Assembly: GCF_020531915.1 (NCBI RefSeq)
Contig: NZ_JAJAVG010000007.1
Coordinates: forward strand, 223,847 to 287,846
Origin: Methylovorus mays
GTDB taxonomy: Bacteria > Pseudomonadota > Gammaproteobacteria > Burkholderiales > Methylophilaceae
Length of the DNA stretch: 64,000 nucleotides
Reading direction: 5' to 3'
A model generated the notes under the pieces. That model was not told where the DNA came from, did no database searches, and saw only the letters and a list, made by a program, of their open reading frames with translations. The translations under genes and the position numbers were made by a program. The stretch's first letter is position 1, and every line of letters starts with the position of its first letter. Positions 54,463 through 62,974 of this stretch are shown here, in pieces.

Positions 54463-55097
54463 TGCAAGGTGCAGTAAGAGTGATGCTGGTGGATGACCAT
54501 GCCGTGGTTAGGCAGGGCTATCGCCACCTGCTGGAAAAATCCGGGATCAAGGTGATTGCCGAAGTCGATAGCGGCGAGGATGCCTACCGGATTTACTCGG
54601 AGCACCAGCCGGAGGTCGTCGTGATGGATCTTTCCATGCGCGGCATGGGCGGGCTGGAAGCGCTGAAACGCATCGTCTCGCGCGATCGCAATGCCAAGGT
54701 GCTGGTGTTCAGCATGCACGACGATGCCATTTTCCCCACCCGCGCATTGCAGGCGGGCGCCAGTGGATACGTCACAAAATCCTCTGCGCCCGATGTGCTG
54801 GTAGAAGCGGTGTTTGCCGTGGCGAACAACCGCAAATACGTCAGCCACGATATCGCGCAGGAAATCGCCATGCACAACATCAACGGCGGCGACATACTCA
54901 ACAGCTTGAGCTCACGCGAATTCGAAGTATTCAACCTGCTGGCGCAGGGACGTTCGATTGAGGATATTGCCGCCGCCTTGTGCCTGGATTACAAGACGAT
55001 CGCCAATGTACAGACGCGCCTGCGGCAAAAACTGAATGTAGAAAACGCCGCGCAACTGATGTTGCTCGCCATCAAGCTCAACATCATCAAAACGTGA
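54462..55097 (+). CDS. NarL/LuxR-family response regulator next to mxaF
   Basis: The 211-residue protein has a receiver domain (MLVDDHAVVRQGYRHLLE; phosphoacceptor Asp in VVVMDLSMRGMGGLEAL; Lys in GYVTKSS) and a LuxR-type DNA-binding domain (LSSREFEVFNLLAQGRSIEDIAAALCLDYKTIANVQTRLRQKL). Its start overlaps the kinase stop. It is clearly paralogous to the regulator at 55282-55926. It is the best candidate to act at the mxaF upstream dyads. A terminator follows at 55201. Confidence 0.92.
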   Translation: MQGAVRVMLVDDHAVVRQGYRHLLEKSGIKVIAEVDSGEDAYRIYSEHQPEVVVMDLSMRGMGGLEALKRIVSRDRNAKVLVFSMHDDAIFPTRALQAGASGYVTKSSAPDVLVEAVFAVANNRKYVSHDIAQEIAMHNINGGDILNSLSSREFEVFNLLAQGRSIEDIAAALCLDYKTIANVQTRLRQKLNVENAAQLMLLAIKLNIIKT

Positions 55098-55200
55098 ACA
55101 TTTCCCGGATAAAACATGAAGCCCTCTCTCACGGTAACGGAGGCTCTGCTTTTACACTGAATGCAGTTGTCTCTCTCCACTGACAACACCATAGTTGATC

Positions 55201-55230
55201 GACCGGCATACCCTGCCGGTCGTTTTTTTT
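55201..55230 (+). terminator. Intrinsic terminator between convergent regulator genes
   Basis: The 8-bp stem GACCGGCA/TGCCGGTC with loop TACCC is followed by G and eight T residues. It ends the kinase-regulator transcript from 53122. The opposite-strand regulator stops at 55282. Confidence 0.93.
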
Positions 55231-55281
55231 GCCTGTTGCTTATGCTGTTCGCCATGTTGCGCGGCGAGCCATTGCCTGGCC

Positions 55282-55926
55282 TCAGCTATCAATCAACCCG
55301 TGCTTGATGGCAAAACGCACCATCTCCACCGGGTTGGACAAACCCAGTTTCTGCTTTACCAGCGTATGGTAATTCGCCACCGTTTTCTGACTGATCTTCA
55401 ACACCTCGGCAATCTCCTCGGCATTCTTGCCTTCGGCAAACAGTCGGAATACCTCGAACTCGCGCGGTGATAGTTGGCTGATGAGGTCGCCATCGCCTAT
55501 TACCGTTTGCAGGGCGATCTTCTGGGCGATGCTGGTGCTGATGTAATTCTTGCCGCGCGACACCTCCACCACGGCCTTGACCAGTTCATCAAACGACCCG
55601 GTTTTCGCCACATAGCCGCGCGCACCACTCTTGAGCGTCTGCATGGCAAACGCGGCATTTTCATGCATGGAAAAAATCAGCACACGCGCCGTACGATAGC
55701 GCGCCAATATCCGGCGCATGGCCTCCAGCCCGCCCATGCCCGGCATGGAAAGATCCATCACCGTCACATCGGGCAGATATTCGCCAAACACCTGGTAAGC
55801 CTGTTCCCCGCTCTCGGCCTCAGCCACGACCTTGATGCCGGAATGCTGCTCCAGCAAGCGACACAAGCCTGACCGCACGACCGTGTGGTCATCGACCAGC
55901 AACACCCGGATAATTTCTTCACTCAC
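55282..55926 (-). CDS. NarL/LuxR-family response regulator, partner of the MoxY-like kinase
   Basis: The 214-residue protein has VLLVDDHTVVRSGLCRLLEQ, phosphoacceptor Asp in VTVMDLSMPGMGGLEAMRR, Lys in GYVAKTG, and a LuxR-type C-terminal domain (LSPREFEVFRLFAEGKNAEEIAEVLKISQKTVANYHTLVKQKL). It overlaps its kinase gene by eight bases. The strong similarity to the regulator at 54462-55097, placed tail to tail, points to an inverted duplication that then specialised. Confidence 0.92.
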   Translation of the reverse strand: MSEEIIRVLLVDDHTVVRSGLCRLLEQHSGIKVVAEAESGEQAYQVFGEYLPDVTVMDLSMPGMGGLEAMRRILARYRTARVLIFSMHENAAFAMQTLKSGARGYVAKTGSFDELVKAVVEVSRGKNYISTSIAQKIALQTVIGDGDLISQLSPREFEVFRLFAEGKNAEEIAEVLKISQKTVANYHTLVKQKLGLSNPVEMVRFAIKHGLIDS

Positions 55927-57271
55927 CTGACAACTCCTGTTGATTAATCACCGGGATACTGACCATGATAGTCGTCCCCTCCCCTGGCGCACTCTGCACA
56001 TCCAGCTTGCCACCCAGCCCCTCTACCCGCTCGCGCATGCCCGCCAGCCCAAAGCCGGAAGGCGCCGTTTCCATCTCGAATCCACACCCGTTGTCACGTA
56101 TCACCAGATGCAGGTGGCTCCCCATGCGCTGCACCGCCAAGCTGACCGAACCCGCTTGGGCATGACGGCTGATATTGGTTAACGCTTCCTGCACCAGGCG
56201 GTAAATGGTGATGGGGATAAACTCACCCAACTCGTCCAGATCCTCTGCGATATTGATGTGTATCGTCGCCTCGGGATGCCGCTGGCGCCAGTTGCCTACC
56301 AGGTCGGTCAGGGCAATATGCAGGCCAAGCTTATCCAGGGTATCTGGCCGCAAGTGTTCCAGCATGTCGCGCACGATCGCCACCACATGACGTGCCACCT
56401 GCACAATCGCCGCGGCGCTTTCCTTGATGCGAGGATTGGTAGACTCCGAATTCACGATTGCCGTGGCATCGGCATTGATCGCCGTCAGGCTCTGTCCGAT
56501 TTCGTCATGCAGATCACGCGCCAGATGCTTGCGCTCATCTTCCTGCGCACGAATCAGCTGTTGCGATAAACGATGGTTGCGCTCCACGCTGGTTTCGAGC
56601 TTGTGTGCCATCAGATTGAATTTATGGCTGATGCGCGCCAGCTCTTTCAGCTTGAAATCCGGCAAGCGTGCCTTGAGGTTACCGCGCTCAAGCTCATTCA
56701 GCGCTGCCAGCACCGTATCCACCGGACGCAGGGCATGGCCTACCGCCCAATACACCATCAGATTCACCAGCAGGAAAAACAGTGCCGACAACACCAGCAA
56801 GTCCTGGGTATCGCCCCACACTTCGGCAATCTCATAAGAAGGATCCGGCGTCACCACCAGGACGCCGATCACCCGGCCATTGACCTTGATCATGCGGCGC
56901 GACTGTATCCACTCACTCGACACCATGCCCATGGCACGCACAAACCAGCGCGGTGGCGTTGTCTCGTTATCTGCACTGGTGGCTTGACTATTGCTGTCCA
57001 CCAGCGTGCCGTTGTGATCATAAAACTCGATGCGCAAATGGCGCAGGTTGCTCAGGCTCTTGAGGCGAAAGGATCGCAACTGTTGCGGGTTGGAAAGCTG
57101 GGAGTAATACAACGCTTCGGCATCCAGAAGATATAGCGCCAGCTTTGCTGTCGACTCCACTTCGGCGCGCACATCCTGCCGTGCATTCGCCACCATCAGC
57201 ATAGTCCCGAGGGCCATGATCAACACCAGCAAGGCAGTGATCATGAGATTAAGGCGTAACTTGAGACTCAT
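55919..57271 (-). CDS. MoxY/LapD-type periplasmic sensor histidine kinase
   Basis: The 450-residue kinase has a first membrane helix (NLMITALLVLIMALGTMLMVA), then a ~115-residue periplasmic domain like the LapD/MoxY family (RQDVRAEVESTAKLALYLLDAEALYYSQL, LSNLRHLRIEFYDHNGTLVDS). A second helix, a HAMP linker (ALRPVDTVLAALNELERGNLKARLPDFKLKEL), the H box (EDERKHLARDLHDEIGQSLTAI) and HATPase follow. MoxY-like kinases regulate methanol oxidation in other methylotrophs. This supports, but does not prove, that role here. A 17-bp palindrome lies 55 bases upstream. Confidence 0.9.
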   Translation of the reverse strand: MSLKLRLNLMITALLVLIMALGTMLMVANARQDVRAEVESTAKLALYLLDAEALYYSQLSNPQQLRSFRLKSLSNLRHLRIEFYDHNGTLVDSNSQATSADNETTPPRWFVRAMGMVSSEWIQSRRMIKVNGRVIGVLVVTPDPSYEIAEVWGDTQDLLVLSALFFLLVNLMVYWAVGHALRPVDTVLAALNELERGNLKARLPDFKLKELARISHKFNLMAHKLETSVERNHRLSQQLIRAQEDERKHLARDLHDEIGQSLTAINADATAIVNSESTNPRIKESAAAIVQVARHVVAIVRDMLEHLRPDTLDKLGLHIALTDLVGNWRQRHPEATIHINIAEDLDELGEFIPITIYRLVQEALTNISRHAQAGSVSLAVQRMGSHLHLVIRDNGCGFEMETAPSGFGLAGMRERVEGLGGKLDVQSAPGEGTTIMVSIPVINQQELSGE

Positions 57272-57325
57272 GGCATCCCGTCATGATGAAAACGGCTATT
57301 CTATAGTCTTCACTCCTTTGATCAT

Positions 57326-57342
57326 TCGGGAAATTTTCCCGA
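57326..57342. promoter_or_regulatory. Palindrome TCGGGAA-N3-TTCCCGA upstream of the MoxY-like kinase
   Basis: The same 7-bp dyad with 3-base spacer as at 43078-43094. It lies 55 bases before the kinase start (-) and 86 before the MFS gene (+), in a 156-base divergent gap. This is a plausible operator for autoregulation. Confidence 0.55.
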
Positions 57343-57427
57343 CTTGACTGGAAGAATACTTGCTACAGGACTACGCCCAGCCCAGAAAACCAGCGTGCGT
57401 TAACATTTTTTTACAACGCTGGCATGG

Positions 57428-58675
57428 ATGCAGACCACGAAGAATGCGACACTGGCGGCCCATTCATCAAGATCACTGATTTACGTCATGCCTATCCTGA
57501 CTCTGATTCTTGCCGGGCTTGCCATGCTGGGCCCTTTTACCACAGACACCTATTTCCCGTTCTTTCCCGACATACAGACCCACTTTGCCATCTCGCAGGC
57601 AGCAGCGCAGCAGAGCCTGAGCGTGTACCTGCTCACGTTTACCTGCATGATGCTGTTCCATGGGGCGATTTCGGATAGCGTGGGCCGCAAGCCGGTGATC
57701 GTGATGTCCCTTATCGGGTTTGTCATCACCTCCTTCGGCTGTGCCATGGCCGATAGTTATGCTCTGCTGCTGGCCATGCGTGCAGGCCAGGGGTTCTTTG
57801 TAGGCGCAGGCACCGTGGTGGGGCAAGCCATCATCCGCGACAAATTTCATGGCGCTGAGGCGCAAAAACGCATTGCCATGGTCACCATGCTGTTTGGCAT
57901 TTCGCCGGCCATCGCGCCCATGGTGGGCGGATGGCTGCATGTCTATTTCCCTTGGCAATCGGCTTTCGTTTTTCTGGCAGCGCTGGGGCTGATACTGACC
58001 TGGCTGTGTGTCAGCCGTTTACCGGAAACGCTACCGACAGACCAGCGGCGCTCCTTCCATCCGACCAGCCTGCTACGTAATTATTGCGCTATTGCTGGCA
58101 ATGTGCGGTTCATGATGCTGTCATTGTGCATAGGCAGCGGCTTTGGCGGCTTTCTGGTGTATGTGGCAGGTGCACCAGACTTTGTCCTGCATGTAATGCG
58201 TTTGTCCGAGCTGCAATTTGGCTGGCTGTTCATTCCCATCGTGATCGGCCTCATCACCGGCTCTGCCCTCGCCAGCCGACTGGTGAGTGTGCTACCCGGC
58301 CGCATGATGATAGGCATTGCGTATGGCCTGCTGGGCTTGGCCTCGATAGGCAACCTTGCCTATAACGGGTTTGCCACCCCGGAGTTGCCGTATGCGGTAG
58401 CTCCGCTTCTGATCTACACCTTGGGCATGACCATGCTGATGCCTGCCGTGCTGACACTGGCACTGGATATCTTCCCTGAAAAAAGAGGCATGGCAGCCTC
58501 CGTGCAGGGCTTTGTCCAGTCGATTATCTTTACGCTGATCTCCGCGTTCATCGTGCCGTTGGTCATGGGCAATGCCTTGCATTACGCCGCTGCCATGGGC
58601 GGGCTGTTCGTACTCAATCTGGCAGGATGGTGCATATACAAAAAGCGCACCGCACCATCAGCAATATCGGCCTGA
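57428..58675 (+). CDS. MFS transporter, Bcr/CflA drug-resistance family
   Basis: The 415-residue protein has about 12 hydrophobic segments. The MFS loop motif is GAISDSVGRKPVIVMSLIGF. Bcr/CflA-type features are the opening LAMLGPFTTDTYFPFFPDIQTHF and the segment QAIIRDKF in a GTVVGQAIIRD context. Members export drugs or metabolites using the proton gradient; the substrate cannot be told. Overlapping ATGs at 57424 and 57428 occur in different frames; the second is used. No partner gene is adjacent. Confidence 0.88.
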   Translation: MQTTKNATLAAHSSRSLIYVMPILTLILAGLAMLGPFTTDTYFPFFPDIQTHFAISQAAAQQSLSVYLLTFTCMMLFHGAISDSVGRKPVIVMSLIGFVITSFGCAMADSYALLLAMRAGQGFFVGAGTVVGQAIIRDKFHGAEAQKRIAMVTMLFGISPAIAPMVGGWLHVYFPWQSAFVFLAALGLILTWLCVSRLPETLPTDQRRSFHPTSLLRNYCAIAGNVRFMMLSLCIGSGFGGFLVYVAGAPDFVLHVMRLSELQFGWLFIPIVIGLITGSALASRLVSVLPGRMMIGIAYGLLGLASIGNLAYNGFATPELPYAVAPLLIYTLGMTMLMPAVLTLALDIFPEKRGMAASVQGFVQSIIFTLISAFIVPLVMGNALHYAAAMGGLFVLNLAGWCIYKKRTAPSAISA

Positions 58676-58779
58676 GCACCACCGGCAGTCGGCGAAATAA
58701 AACATATTCGCCCCCTTATGTCCCGGCATGGAGCGTGCTTTAATAACCATATCTATATGTACGTCGCATTAGGGGGAGT

Positions 58780-61230
58780 ATGAAACAATCGGTGATCGAG
58801 TGGCCCAAGCCACCTTATTTCAGCTTTGCTGCCAGCAGCGAGAGTCCATCTCATGAAATCTGTCTGATCTATCTGTTTGACGGCAAGAAACTCCAGGGGC
58901 AACTGATTGAGTTCATGCCTGATGCCAATACCCTGATCTATCGGCCCGGCAAGGATAAACCGCAAGAAACACTGGCCGTGGATAAAATCAAAAGTATCCA
59001 GCTGTTACAACCGATGGAGTTGGTGCGCGACCAGGCTTTTCTTGAGGATAGGGCCGAAGAACTGTTTCCCCCATCAGAAAAGCAGACGTATGCGATTGAG
59101 TATACGGATAGTGAAATGGTGGTGGGTTACACCTATAGCTATGTCAACACCCACCATGGCTTGTACATTTACCCCAGCACGGCGGACTCCAAGATCATCC
59201 GCGGGTATTTCCCACGCACGTCCATCAAGAGTTACAAGATAGGCCAGAAAATTGGCGAAATCCTGATCCAGGAAAACCTGGCAAGCAAGGATGCAGTTGA
59301 AGAGGCGCTGAAACGCCAGGATGAATTACGCAACCAGCGTATTGGCGATTACCTGTTCGAAAACCAGATTGTCACCAGTGAGGAGTTGCAACAAGCCATT
59401 AGGCATCAGGAAAGTCGCCCGATTCTCAAACTGGGGGAGGCTCTGCGGCAACTGGACCTGATTACCGAAGAGCAATTGCAGGATGCCCTGAACAAACAGA
59501 AGGAAAACCGCGGCATTCCGCTGGGGCGCATTCTGGTCGACATGGGCATTGTTGATGAACAGACACTTAAAGGGACATTGGCGAAAAAGCTCGGGATTCC
59601 CTATGTAAGCCTGGGTAAATTCAACTTTGACCCGAATGCCATACGCCTGATTGGCGCGCCGGTCGCCCGCAAACATCTGCTGATACCGCTGTGCATGTAC
59701 GAAGGGGCCCTGGTAGTGGCCTTTGAAGACCCGATGAATGTGAAGGCGATTGATGAGGTACGCTTTCTCACGCAGATGAAAACCCTGCCTGCCATGGCTT
59801 CGCGTGAAGATATCGTCACGGCAATTGATAGCTTTTATGGTCGCAGCAATTTTGAATTCAACAAAGGCAAGCAGGATGACATGCTGGATTTTGACCTGAA
59901 ATCCAGCAATGTCGCCGGCATGCAGATTGATGATCTGGCGACCAAGCTGTTCAGCGAAGAAAACAGCATGCAGTACGAGGCTAACGAAGAGCCCGTGGCA
60001 GAGTCCGATAACACGCTGGTGCAGCTGGTCAATAAAATGATTCTGGATGCCTATCAGGATGGCGTGTCGGATATCCATATTGAAACCTATCCGGATCGCC
60101 GCAATACGCATGTGCGCTTCCGCAAGGATGGCTCGCTGGTGCAATACCTGGAAATCCCGTCCAACTTCCGCAATGCCTTGATCTCGCGTATCAAGATCAT
60201 GTCGCAGCTGGATATTTCCGAACGGCGCAAGCCACAGGATGGCAAGCTGGATTTCAAGCAATTCGGCCCAGCCAATGTCGAGCTGCGCGTGGCGACCATC
60301 CCCACCGCCAACGGCCTGGAAGATGTGGTGATGCGGGTGCTGGCGGCCGCCAAACCCGTGCCGGTGGATAAACTCGGGCTGGCGCCAGACAAACTGGAAA
60401 ACCTGAAGAAACTGATGCAACGGCCCTATGGGCTGATTCTGGTCTGCGGTCCCACCGGCTCAGGCAAAACCACATCGCTGCACTCGCTGATGGGTTACAT
60501 CAACACGCCAGAGCGCAAGATCTGGACTGCCGAAGACCCGGTGGAAATCACCCAGCAAGGGCTGCGTCAGGTGCAGGTGAATGCCAAGATAGGCTGGACC
60601 TTCGCCGCCGCCATGCGCAGCTTTCTGCGTGCCGACCCCGATGTCATCATGGTGGGCGAAATGCGTGACCAGGAAACCACCAAGATCGGCATTGAGGCAT
60701 CATTGACCGGTCACCTGGTGCTTTCGACCCTGCACACCAATAGCGCGCCAGAAAGTATTGTGCGTATGCTCGACCTGGGCATGGATCCTTTCAACTTTGC
60801 CGATGCGCTGTTGGCGATCATGGCACAGCGCCTGGCCAAGACGCTATGCGATAAATGCAAGGAAGCCTATGAACCCAGCCAGGCAGAGCTGGAAGAGCTG
60901 GCGGCCGAATTTGTCGATGGCACCAGCCATGATGCCAAACAGGAGCTGGAACGCTTTCGGCGGGAATTTGCGCAGGATGGGAAATTCACGCTGTATCGCG
61001 CCAAGGGTTGCAAAGCCTGCAACAACACCGGCCATCGTGGGCGACTCGGTCTATATGAGTTAATGATCGTCACGCCGGAAATCAAGCGCATGATTCAGAA
61101 ACGCGCACCCGTCAGTGAGCTGCTGGAAGAAGCCTTAAATAGCGGCATGTTGACGCTGAAGCAGGATGGCATCAACAAGGTATTCCAGGGCAAAACCGAT
61201 ATCGCGCAGGTGCGCGCCGTCTGCGTCTAG
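58780..61230 (+). CDS. GspE/PilB-type secretion/pilus ATPase with MshEN (c-di-GMP-type) motifs
   Basis: The 816-residue protein has three parts. Residues ~1-150 are beta-rich and look like two related repeats (IYLFDGKKLQGQLIEFMP and IEYTDSEMVVGYTYSY). Residues ~155-285 carry four consecutive MshEN-type motifs (IGEILIQENL, IGDYLFENQI, LGEALRQLDL, LGRILVDMGI, each followed by a helix). The rest is the GspE ATPase: Walker A GPTGSGKT (Lys563), Walker B DVIMVGEMRD, and a CDKC...CKAC zinc site. No type II secretion or type IV pilus genes are adjacent. It probably powers a pilus or secretion system encoded elsewhere. Confidence 0.87.
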   Translation: MKQSVIEWPKPPYFSFAASSESPSHEICLIYLFDGKKLQGQLIEFMPDANTLIYRPGKDKPQETLAVDKIKSIQLLQPMELVRDQAFLEDRAEELFPPSEKQTYAIEYTDSEMVVGYTYSYVNTHHGLYIYPSTADSKIIRGYFPRTSIKSYKIGQKIGEILIQENLASKDAVEEALKRQDELRNQRIGDYLFENQIVTSEELQQAIRHQESRPILKLGEALRQLDLITEEQLQDALNKQKENRGIPLGRILVDMGIVDEQTLKGTLAKKLGIPYVSLGKFNFDPNAIRLIGAPVARKHLLIPLCMYEGALVVAFEDPMNVKAIDEVRFLTQMKTLPAMASREDIVTAIDSFYGRSNFEFNKGKQDDMLDFDLKSSNVAGMQIDDLATKLFSEENSMQYEANEEPVAESDNTLVQLVNKMILDAYQDGVSDIHIETYPDRRNTHVRFRKDGSLVQYLEIPSNFRNALISRIKIMSQLDISERRKPQDGKLDFKQFGPANVELRVATIPTANGLEDVVMRVLAAAKPVPVDKLGLAPDKLENLKKLMQRPYGLILVCGPTGSGKTTSLHSLMGYINTPERKIWTAEDPVEITQQGLRQVQVNAKIGWTFAAAMRSFLRADPDVIMVGEMRDQETTKIGIEASLTGHLVLSTLHTNSAPESIVRMLDLGMDPFNFADALLAIMAQRLAKTLCDKCKEAYEPSQAELEELAAEFVDGTSHDAKQELERFRREFAQDGKFTLYRAKGCKACNNTGHRGRLGLYELMIVTPEIKRMIQKRAPVSELLEEALNSGMLTLKQDGINKVFQGKTDIAQVRAVCV

Positions 61231-61351
61231 TTTTTTACTGCATAGTCATGGGTAAGATACAGGCAGCCTGCACCATCCATCAGTTGAACAGTGCCCAGCC
61301 ACGCCCGCTTGGCTTAAACTTAAGCCGTTCACCTCATGAGCCATTGCCTCT

Positions 61352-62806
61352 TTACGCATAGACATAGAGCTCCCGGGTAATATCGCCGTACCCTGCCTGC
61401 GTGAGCAGCGCACGCTCAATATAGCGGCTCACCCGCTGCCGCAGCATGGGCACCAGTTCGCCATCAGGAAAAGTCTGCGGATATTTGAAGGCGAGCCAGG
61501 CATACAGGCTGATATCCTGGCTAAACTGTTCCGCCTGCTCCAGGTATTGCGGCCCGGTGCTGTCGAGCCAGGCCACATCCTCTGGCAGGCGCCTGCGCTT
61601 GTGGTCGGCATGGGCTTTCAAGCACTGAATGAAATAATCCATCTCGTGCCGCTTGTCGAAAGACACCGGCGCGCATGAGAAACGAAACTTGTCGGCCAGT
61701 GGCATGTGAGGCGCCTGCTGGTCGATAAGATGCCCCAGCGCAATCTGGCCCTCGGCACTGGCAAGATGAAACAGATCACTTTCCAACGCTTGCCGGGAAA
61801 AGCGCTCCAGCAATTCCCCTATGCGCGCGGTGTGCACGCGTTGCGAAAGCCGCGCGATATCCGGCCAATTGGCCGCCACCGGCAATTGCTGCAACTCCGC
61901 ACTATCCGATGTCGTCAGCATGTGGTGCAGATGCAGTAGTTCATCGGCCTCCACCGCGGCGACAAAGCCAGTGGGATAGATGCCATAGCGTCCGGCACGC
62001 CCCGCAATCTGCCTGGTTTCAGTCGGGCCGATCAGGCGGCTCGCCACGCCATCAAATTTGTGGACGGTAGTAAACACCACGCGCCGGATCGGCAGATTCA
62101 GCCCCATGCCAATGGCATCGGTCGCTACCAGCACGTCAGCCTCGCCACTGGCAAAGCGACGTGACTCGGTACGCCGCACTTCTGGCGACAAAGCCCCGTA
62201 GATAGAAGCCACCGACAAGCCCCATTGGCGAATACGGGCACTCAGGGTCAGCACATCCTTGCGCGTGAAGGCGATCACCGCATCGCCCTTTTGCAGCTTG
62301 CCTTTCAGCCGCGCCCGATTGTAGCGTTCGCCGCAAATGGCGTGCTCCTCCAGTATCAATGGCGTCTTGCGCTCCAGGCGCGTCAGTTGCCAGGGTTCAT
62401 TCAGCGATTCCAGCAAGGCCAGGCAGATAGGTGTGACGGCATCCGAACCGCACACAAACACCTGCTGCGCAGGAACACCCACCAATGCAGCCGTCCAGGC
62501 ATAGCCACGTGCTTCATCCTGCAGCATCTGGATTTCGTCTATGACGGCCACATCCACTACCTGATCCGGCCGCATCATCTCAACCGTGCAGGCCGTATGC
62601 CGCGCTCCGGGCACCCAATGACGCTCTTCCCCCGTCACCAGATTACAAGGAACTCCTGCCTCCATCAGGCGATCGCGCACTTCCATCGCCAACAAACGCA
62701 AAGGGGCCAGATAAACCCCCGATGCCGCCTGCTGCAGTACCTGCAATGCTTCATAGGTTTTGCCGGAATTGGTGGGGCCAAGATAAAAATGGAAATGGCG
62801 CTGCAT
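61352..62806 (-). CDS. SUV3-like DEAD/DEAH helicase
   Basis: The 484-residue version starts at ATG 62806 (MQRHFHFYLGPTNSGKT). The frame is open to a TTG at 62953, which lies in the neighbouring gene's terminator hairpin, so the short form is preferred. Walker A is GPTNSGKT. The DExH-like motif is VAVIDEIQML, and helicase motifs III-VI include VCGSDA, LVATDAIGMGLNLPI and QIAGRAGRYG. This is the SUV3 helicase pattern, an RNA/DNA unwinding family known from mitochondria and some Proteobacteria. The bacterial role is not settled. Confidence 0.85.
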   Translation of the reverse strand: MQRHFHFYLGPTNSGKTYEALQVLQQAASGVYLAPLRLLAMEVRDRLMEAGVPCNLVTGEERHWVPGARHTACTVEMMRPDQVVDVAVIDEIQMLQDEARGYAWTAALVGVPAQQVFVCGSDAVTPICLALLESLNEPWQLTRLERKTPLILEEHAICGERYNRARLKGKLQKGDAVIAFTRKDVLTLSARIRQWGLSVASIYGALSPEVRRTESRRFASGEADVLVATDAIGMGLNLPIRRVVFTTVHKFDGVASRLIGPTETRQIAGRAGRYGIYPTGFVAAVEADELLHLHHMLTTSDSAELQQLPVAANWPDIARLSQRVHTARIGELLERFSRQALESDLFHLASAEGQIALGHLIDQQAPHMPLADKFRFSCAPVSFDKRHEMDYFIQCLKAHADHKRRRLPEDVAWLDSTGPQYLEQAEQFSQDISLYAWLAFKYPQTFPDGELVPMLRQRVSRYIERALLTQAGYGDITRELYVYA

Positions 62807-62910
62807 GCCGCGCGCAACAGGGAATGAAGCAGGATAGTCGTGCAAAGGGGAGGCCGACAATGGAGCAGTCTCTGAATGATAAAACGGCCCCAATGTAGCA
62901 GATGCAGCCG

Positions 62911-62950
62911 CGCAATGAAACGGACAACCAGCCGAATGACTGGTTGTCCG
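62911..62950 (-). terminator. Terminator-like hairpin behind the TonB receptor gene
   Basis: An 11-bp perfect stem CGGACAACCAG/CTGGTTGTCCG with an 8-base loop lies 25 bases after the receptor stop. It is followed on the - strand by TTTCATT. The short T run makes it a moderate candidate. Confidence 0.6.
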
Positions 62951-62974
62951 CAAGATGTCATGCGTTGCCGAGGC

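Noticed and set aside
61312-61327. Dyad GGCTTAA-AC-TTAAGCC between the GspE-type and helicase genes
   Set aside because: The two-base loop is too tight for a terminator and no second copy or gene context supports an operator.
62807-62953. N-terminal extension of the SUV3-like helicase from TTG 62953
   Set aside because: It would start in the terminator-like hairpin of the receptor gene, and the added residues are Cys/Ser/Pro-rich with no family similarity.
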